Assembly (NCBI GenBank): GCA_037127315.1
Contig: JBBBDQ010001122.1
Span: forward strand, 7,440,501 to 7,504,500
DNA from: Ascarosepion bandense
Taxonomy: Eukaryota; Mollusca; Cephalopoda; Sepiida; Sepiidae
Length of the DNA stretch: 64,000 nucleotides
Reading direction: 5' to 3'
The notes beneath the pieces are model-generated. The model saw only the letters and a list, made by a program, of their open reading frames with translations, made no database searches and was not told where the DNA came from. The position numbers and the translations under genes were made by a program. Positions 61,926 through 64,000 of this stretch are shown here, in pieces (position 1 is the stretch's first letter; every line of letters begins with the position of its first letter).

Positions 61926-62924
61926 TTCGCAAGTGGTGGACTTCCCCACGCGTTTCTTCAATAACCCTAATGGAGGGACTCACTGCTAGACCTCTGCTTC
62001 GCTTTAATCCCAGACTCTTGCAACGTCAAGCAGCTCTACCCTCTCGGAAACTCTGACCATGCGGTAGTTTCCGTTAACATCTCCTTCCACTCCCACTTTA
62101 CCTAAGAAACTCAGACCAGCAGAATATCCTACTGCTACCAAAGAGCAGACTGGGACTCGTTCCGCGACTTCCTGTGTGACATCCCTTGGAACAATGTTTT
62201 TAGTCTTCACGTTGAAGACTGTGCATCCGATGTCTCCTCTTGGGTTAAGGCTGGCATCAATGCATTCATCCCAGCCAGGAAGTTTCAGCTTAAATCCCAT
62301 TCGTCTCCTTGTTTCTCGCCCGTTTGCTCGGCCGCCATTGCACACCGGAGTCACTAATTCCGGTTTTACAGAAGCCACGCGTCGGACCATAACAGGCGCC
62401 TTTTTGCCTCAGCACGTTATAAGTGCAAAAAGATACTGAATGAAGCTAAGATGTTGTTTTCTGCCAAAATGAAGCAACGCATAGCATCGCGTAAATTCGG
62501 CACCAAAGACTACTAGTGACTCTGTAAAAGTGTGCTTAACAATAGTAAACCCTCAATATCCCCTCTAATCAATGAATTTGAGGTCCTCGCCTCTTCAGCG
62601 GACAAGACTGAATGCTTTGCTCGCAGATTCTCCACAAATTCGAGACTGGATTCGTCTGGAGTATCTACACCCGACTTCCCAACTAGAACTGAGGCCCAAC
62701 TGAATGACGTCCACATTACCCTCTCGCTGGTCTCTAACATAATCTCAAAGCTTGACCCCTAACTCTCCCCTGTCCTCTCTAAGCTCTACAACTACTGCCT
62801 TTCTGCTTTCTACTTTTCCGCCTGTTGTAAGTCTTCCTCTGTAGATCCTATATTTAAAAATACTAAAGAACCCTATGACCCCGCTAATTACTGCCCTATC
62901 AATCTCCTACCGATCTTTGGCAAA

Positions 62925-63611
62925 GTGTTCGAAGCCATTATCAACGCCGAGGTGGTTCAGCATCTCACAGTCCACAGACTCTTCTCGGACAAACAGTATG
63001 ATTTCTGCTTCACCAGGTCTACTGCTGATATGCTAACGACCATCGCTGAGTATATATACCAGGCTCTCGACAAGAATGGCGAAGCTCGAACCATTGCCCT
63101 GGATATTTCCAAAGCGCCTGACAGAGTCTGGCATGCTGGCCTTCTACACAAGCTGCGGAGCTATGGTATAACTGGACAATTGTTTGACCTAATCCAGTCA
63201 TTCCTCTCTAATCGCACAATGAAGATAGCAATAAACTTACATGCCTCCCAAAACTACCATACGAACGCAGGCGTCCCTCAAGGCTCTATTCTAGGTCCTA
63301 CGCTTTTTCTGATCTACATTAACGATCTCCCTGATGTTATAAGATCCCAAGTAGGCATGTACGCCGACGACTCTTGCATCGATTTAAAATCTGCTGAGGT
63401 TGACAAAGCGAATCTTGCTGCCGAGCTTGAGAAGGACCTACAATCCGTGGTGAACTGGGGTAAGAAATGGTTCATAAAATTTAATGCTTCCAAAACGAAG
63501 CTGCTATCTATTAAGCATCATAGACAATTGCTCCTACCCCTCATTAGCATGAACAGGCTAGCCTCTCAGAGAGTAAAACACTTCGCCTCCTTGGCCACAA
63601 ACTCTCAGTGA
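62925..63611 (+). pseudogene. Jockey-like LINE reverse transcriptase domain
   Basis: 228 codons open. Motifs: RTIALDISKAPDRVWH (motif A; the usual AFDRVWH has P for F), NAGVPQGSILGPTLFLIYIN (motif B), GMYADDSCI (catalytic YADD), [22 protein letters not shown] catalytic aspartates are kept, but the frame closes at 63,609 and the rest is shifted. Upstream ILPIFGKVFEAIIN belongs to the same domain. Confidence 0.92.
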
Positions 63612-64000
63612 ATCTCAGGTGGAATGACTATATCGAATCCATTGCTAAATCCGCTGCTAAGAAGGTCGGTTCACTGTGCAGGGCCAGGAAGTTTTTCCTG
63701 TCTGAGTCCATCCTGCACATCTAGAAATCTACCATACGCCTGTGTATTGAATACTGCTGCCACATCTGGTCGGGTGCCCCTGCTATTCACCTCAGGGTTC
63801 TTGACAAAATCTAACGAAGAATCTGTAATGTGATCGATACTGACTTGCAGCTCGGCTGTAGATGCTCTCTCACTGGCGTAACATGGCTTCCCTGTGCTTC
63901 TATATATTTTCATGGCTACTGTTTCAATGAACGTAGATCACTGGTGCCCGCTAGGTATGAATTTACATGAGCTACTAGATTAGCAACTAAGTCTCACCCT
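63612..64000 (+). pseudogene. Jockey-like LINE C-terminal region, frameshifted
   Basis: Shifted frames give [54 protein letters not shown] and LRVLDKI, parallel to 15,725-15,990. Continues beyond the right end. Confidence 0.85.

Larger units (their letters stand above)
61926..64000 (+). mobile_element. Jockey-like LINE, from endonuclease end, runs off the window
   Basis: In order: end of the AP-endonuclease (SDHAVVSVNISFHSHFT near 62,056-62,100), a linker (ADWDSFRDFLCDIPWNNVFS near 62,148), LNEAKMLFSAKMKQRIASRK, VLNNSKPSISPLINEFEVLA, then the RT at 62,880-63,610 and the C-terminal piece from 63,620. Stops, frameshifts and a deletion after IISKLDP (62,760) break the ORF. It is the least truncated copy of the family whose tails occur about fifteen times here. 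Confidence 0.88.

Noticed and set aside
62004..62390. Minus-strand 128-codon open frame
   Set aside because: Shadow of the plus-strand LINE coding sequence.

Overview
The window is AT-rich, repeat-dense animal DNA, most probably from a coleoid cephalopod such as Octopus. The evidence is one split metazoan gene with kilobase introns, many tRNA-derived SINEs of the type known from octopus and squid, Jockey- and RTE-like LINEs, Penelope-like elements, Helitrons, Tc1/mariner elements and long (AT)n tracts. Nothing bacterial, no CRISPR array and no operon is visible. The species is inferred.

The only host gene I can support is a NELL-family gene (NELL1/NELL2 type secreted glycoprotein) on the minus strand. 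Seven internal exons lie at 39133-38983, 37391-37121, 26661-26589, 21386-21304, 16602-16474, 13094-13004 and 797-706. Every exon has AG/GT borders, the phases chain perfectly (2,0,1,0,0,1,0), and together they give about 296 residues: the second half of the thrombospondin-N/laminin-G domain, a coiled coil, a VWC module and the start of a second VWC-like module. The first exons should lie beyond 39.1 kb or off the right edge, and the EGF-like and later VWC exons off the left edge. About 98% of the gene span is intron, and nearly all other recognisable features are mobile DNA in or upstream of these introns.

Layout. 0.8-13 kb (intron): a Tc1-like element with TIRs of about 210 bp, SINEs, a Tc1-derived MITE, mariner relics, a Helitron nested in a MITE, and a PLE-like tandem repeat. 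13-21 kb: an RTE fragment, a Jockey-like LINE 3' end, an exact 18 x 90-bp satellite beside CCAAT/TATA motifs, and a solo LTR. 21-28 kb: SINE clusters, two inverted copies of a SINE-linker-SINE composite, and a 5S rRNA-derived pair. 28-32.5 kb: a hAT-like MITE and a young Penelope-like element with inverted 690/671-bp arms. 32.5-41 kb: Tc1-MITEs, a Helitron in a TATG-rich tract, RTE fragments, two NELL exons and a minisatellite inside a MITE. 41-54 kb: a second solo LTR, LINE tails, a SINE with a Penelope-like tail, a second hAT-like MITE with 8-bp TSD, a mariner relic joined to a large palindrome, and three Helitrons. 54-64 kb: three related segments, each opening with 5S-derived sequence and running toward RTE coding sequence, then a broken Gypsy pol, a second inverted Penelope-like element and a Jockey-like LINE running off the right end.

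Nothing here is clearly a new multi-gene system. The most interesting signals are the 5S/tRNA composite SINEs, hammerhead-like motifs in Penelope-like sequence, a SINE with a Penelope-like tail, a Helitron insertion proven by a paralogous empty site, and the homogenised 90-bp satellite.
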